A stretch of DNA of 33,506 bases from Schoenoplectus triqueter (lineage: Eukaryota > Streptophyta > Magnoliopsida > Poales > Cyperaceae): the NCBI GenBank assembly GCA_964058805.1, contig CAXKVV010000604.1:1-33506 (forward strand), in the 5' to 3' direction. A program made the position numbers and the translations under genes. Below are positions 33,102 through 33,506 of the stretch, in pieces (positions within the stretch are counted from its first letter, which is position 1; the number at the start of each line of letters is the position of its first letter). The notes beneath the pieces are model-generated. The model worked only from the letters and a program-made list of their open reading frames with translations, had not been told where the DNA came from and did no database searches.

Positions 33102-33506
33102 TGGATCCGGGTCCGGCATACAACAGGATCCCAGATCAGTCAAGCAAGCAAATCACAGGGCCTTACAAGGCATTTTCAATAACAGTATAGACCAACAAGC
33201 CAAAACGATACAACTCATCTCGAGACTACACCGTGTATAAACGGTGAATCTCAGTGGTAGAGGGTACCCACAGAAAAGCAAACAAACATAAAGCATAGTA
33301 TTAAACTATAAAAACAACAAGATGAAGTGAAACTCACCATAAATTTGGAATCTTAACAAGACCCAAAGATGGAATCACAATCAGTCAATAGCAGGCCTTA
33401 ATTATTTAGTGCGGTGACTAAATAACTAGGAGTTGGATGGAGAGTGCTGACCTACTACAAGAGTTAAAAAAAGGACTAATCACCAATTATTACAAACAAG
33501 GGAATT
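33102..33506. other. Unassigned, repeat-like flank
   Basis: No gene was recognised. The stretch is moderately A-rich, with phrases ('cgtgtataaacggtgaatctc', 'gtggtagagggtaccc') that recall long LTRs of Ty3/gypsy elements read on the minus strand, but no end is visible before the window stops. Confidence 0.35.

Noticed and set aside
33230..33262. tRNA-like phrase 'aatctcagtggtagaggg'
   Set aside because: It resembles a tRNA D-arm, but there is no acceptor stem, anticodon arm or GGTTCGAATCC-type T-arm at the right spacing.

Overview
This window looks like nuclear DNA from a flowering plant. The evidence is an A+T-rich background, split genes with GT-AG introns, a C1A papain-type protease gene, an NADPH-dependent phenylcoumaran/isoflavone-reductase-type gene, and dense, nested plant transposons of the hAT, Tourist-like, copia, LINE and CACTA-like kinds. 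I cannot name the species.

Two genes look complete, both on the + strand. The first, at 8171-10632, is a two-exon papain-like cysteine protease of 343 aa. The second, at 29345-31004, is a five-exon PCBER-type reductase of 308 aa. They appear functionally unrelated. The protease has left debris: its last codons and 3' UTR are tandemly duplicated just downstream (10591-10913), and an inverted copy of its promoter, 5' UTR, signal peptide and pro-region start lies at 25780-26123. The locus therefore probably once held more than one copy.

From 1 to about 7.9 kb there is AT-rich intergenic DNA with foldback elements. One is a 1.85-kb Tourist-like element, bloated by an ATT microsatellite and carrying another foldback inside it. 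A 433-bp hAT-type MITE sits in the protease promoter. From about 10.9 to 13 kb there are a truncated foldback, AT-rich tandem DNA and a 400-bp hAT MITE with an 8-bp target duplication.

From 13.0 to 23.2 kb is a nested structure. A hAT-like element of about 1.16 kb (TIR TAGAGGTGGC, target duplication GTAAATAT) carries 64-bp minisatellites in both arms. It is split by a 9.0-kb minus-strand copia retrotransposon with two LTRs, target duplication ATGAT, PBS and PPT. The copia has a dead pol and lacks a recognisable gag, protease or integrase core. Its interior holds about 4.7 kb of other sequence that resembles part of a long LTR.

From 23.2 to 26.1 kb there is a decayed hAT transposase interrupted by a MITE of the same family as the one in the protease promoter, then a third family member, then the inverted protease fragment. 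From 26.1 to 29.2 kb there is intergenic DNA with CACTA-like ends. Beyond the reductase gene lie a foldback, a LINE C-terminal fragment, a truncated Tourist-like copy, a 126-bp-period repeat and a nearly perfect G+C-rich hairpin with 57-nt arms.

No tRNA, rRNA, CRISPR array or bacterial-type system was seen. All boundaries were read by eye.
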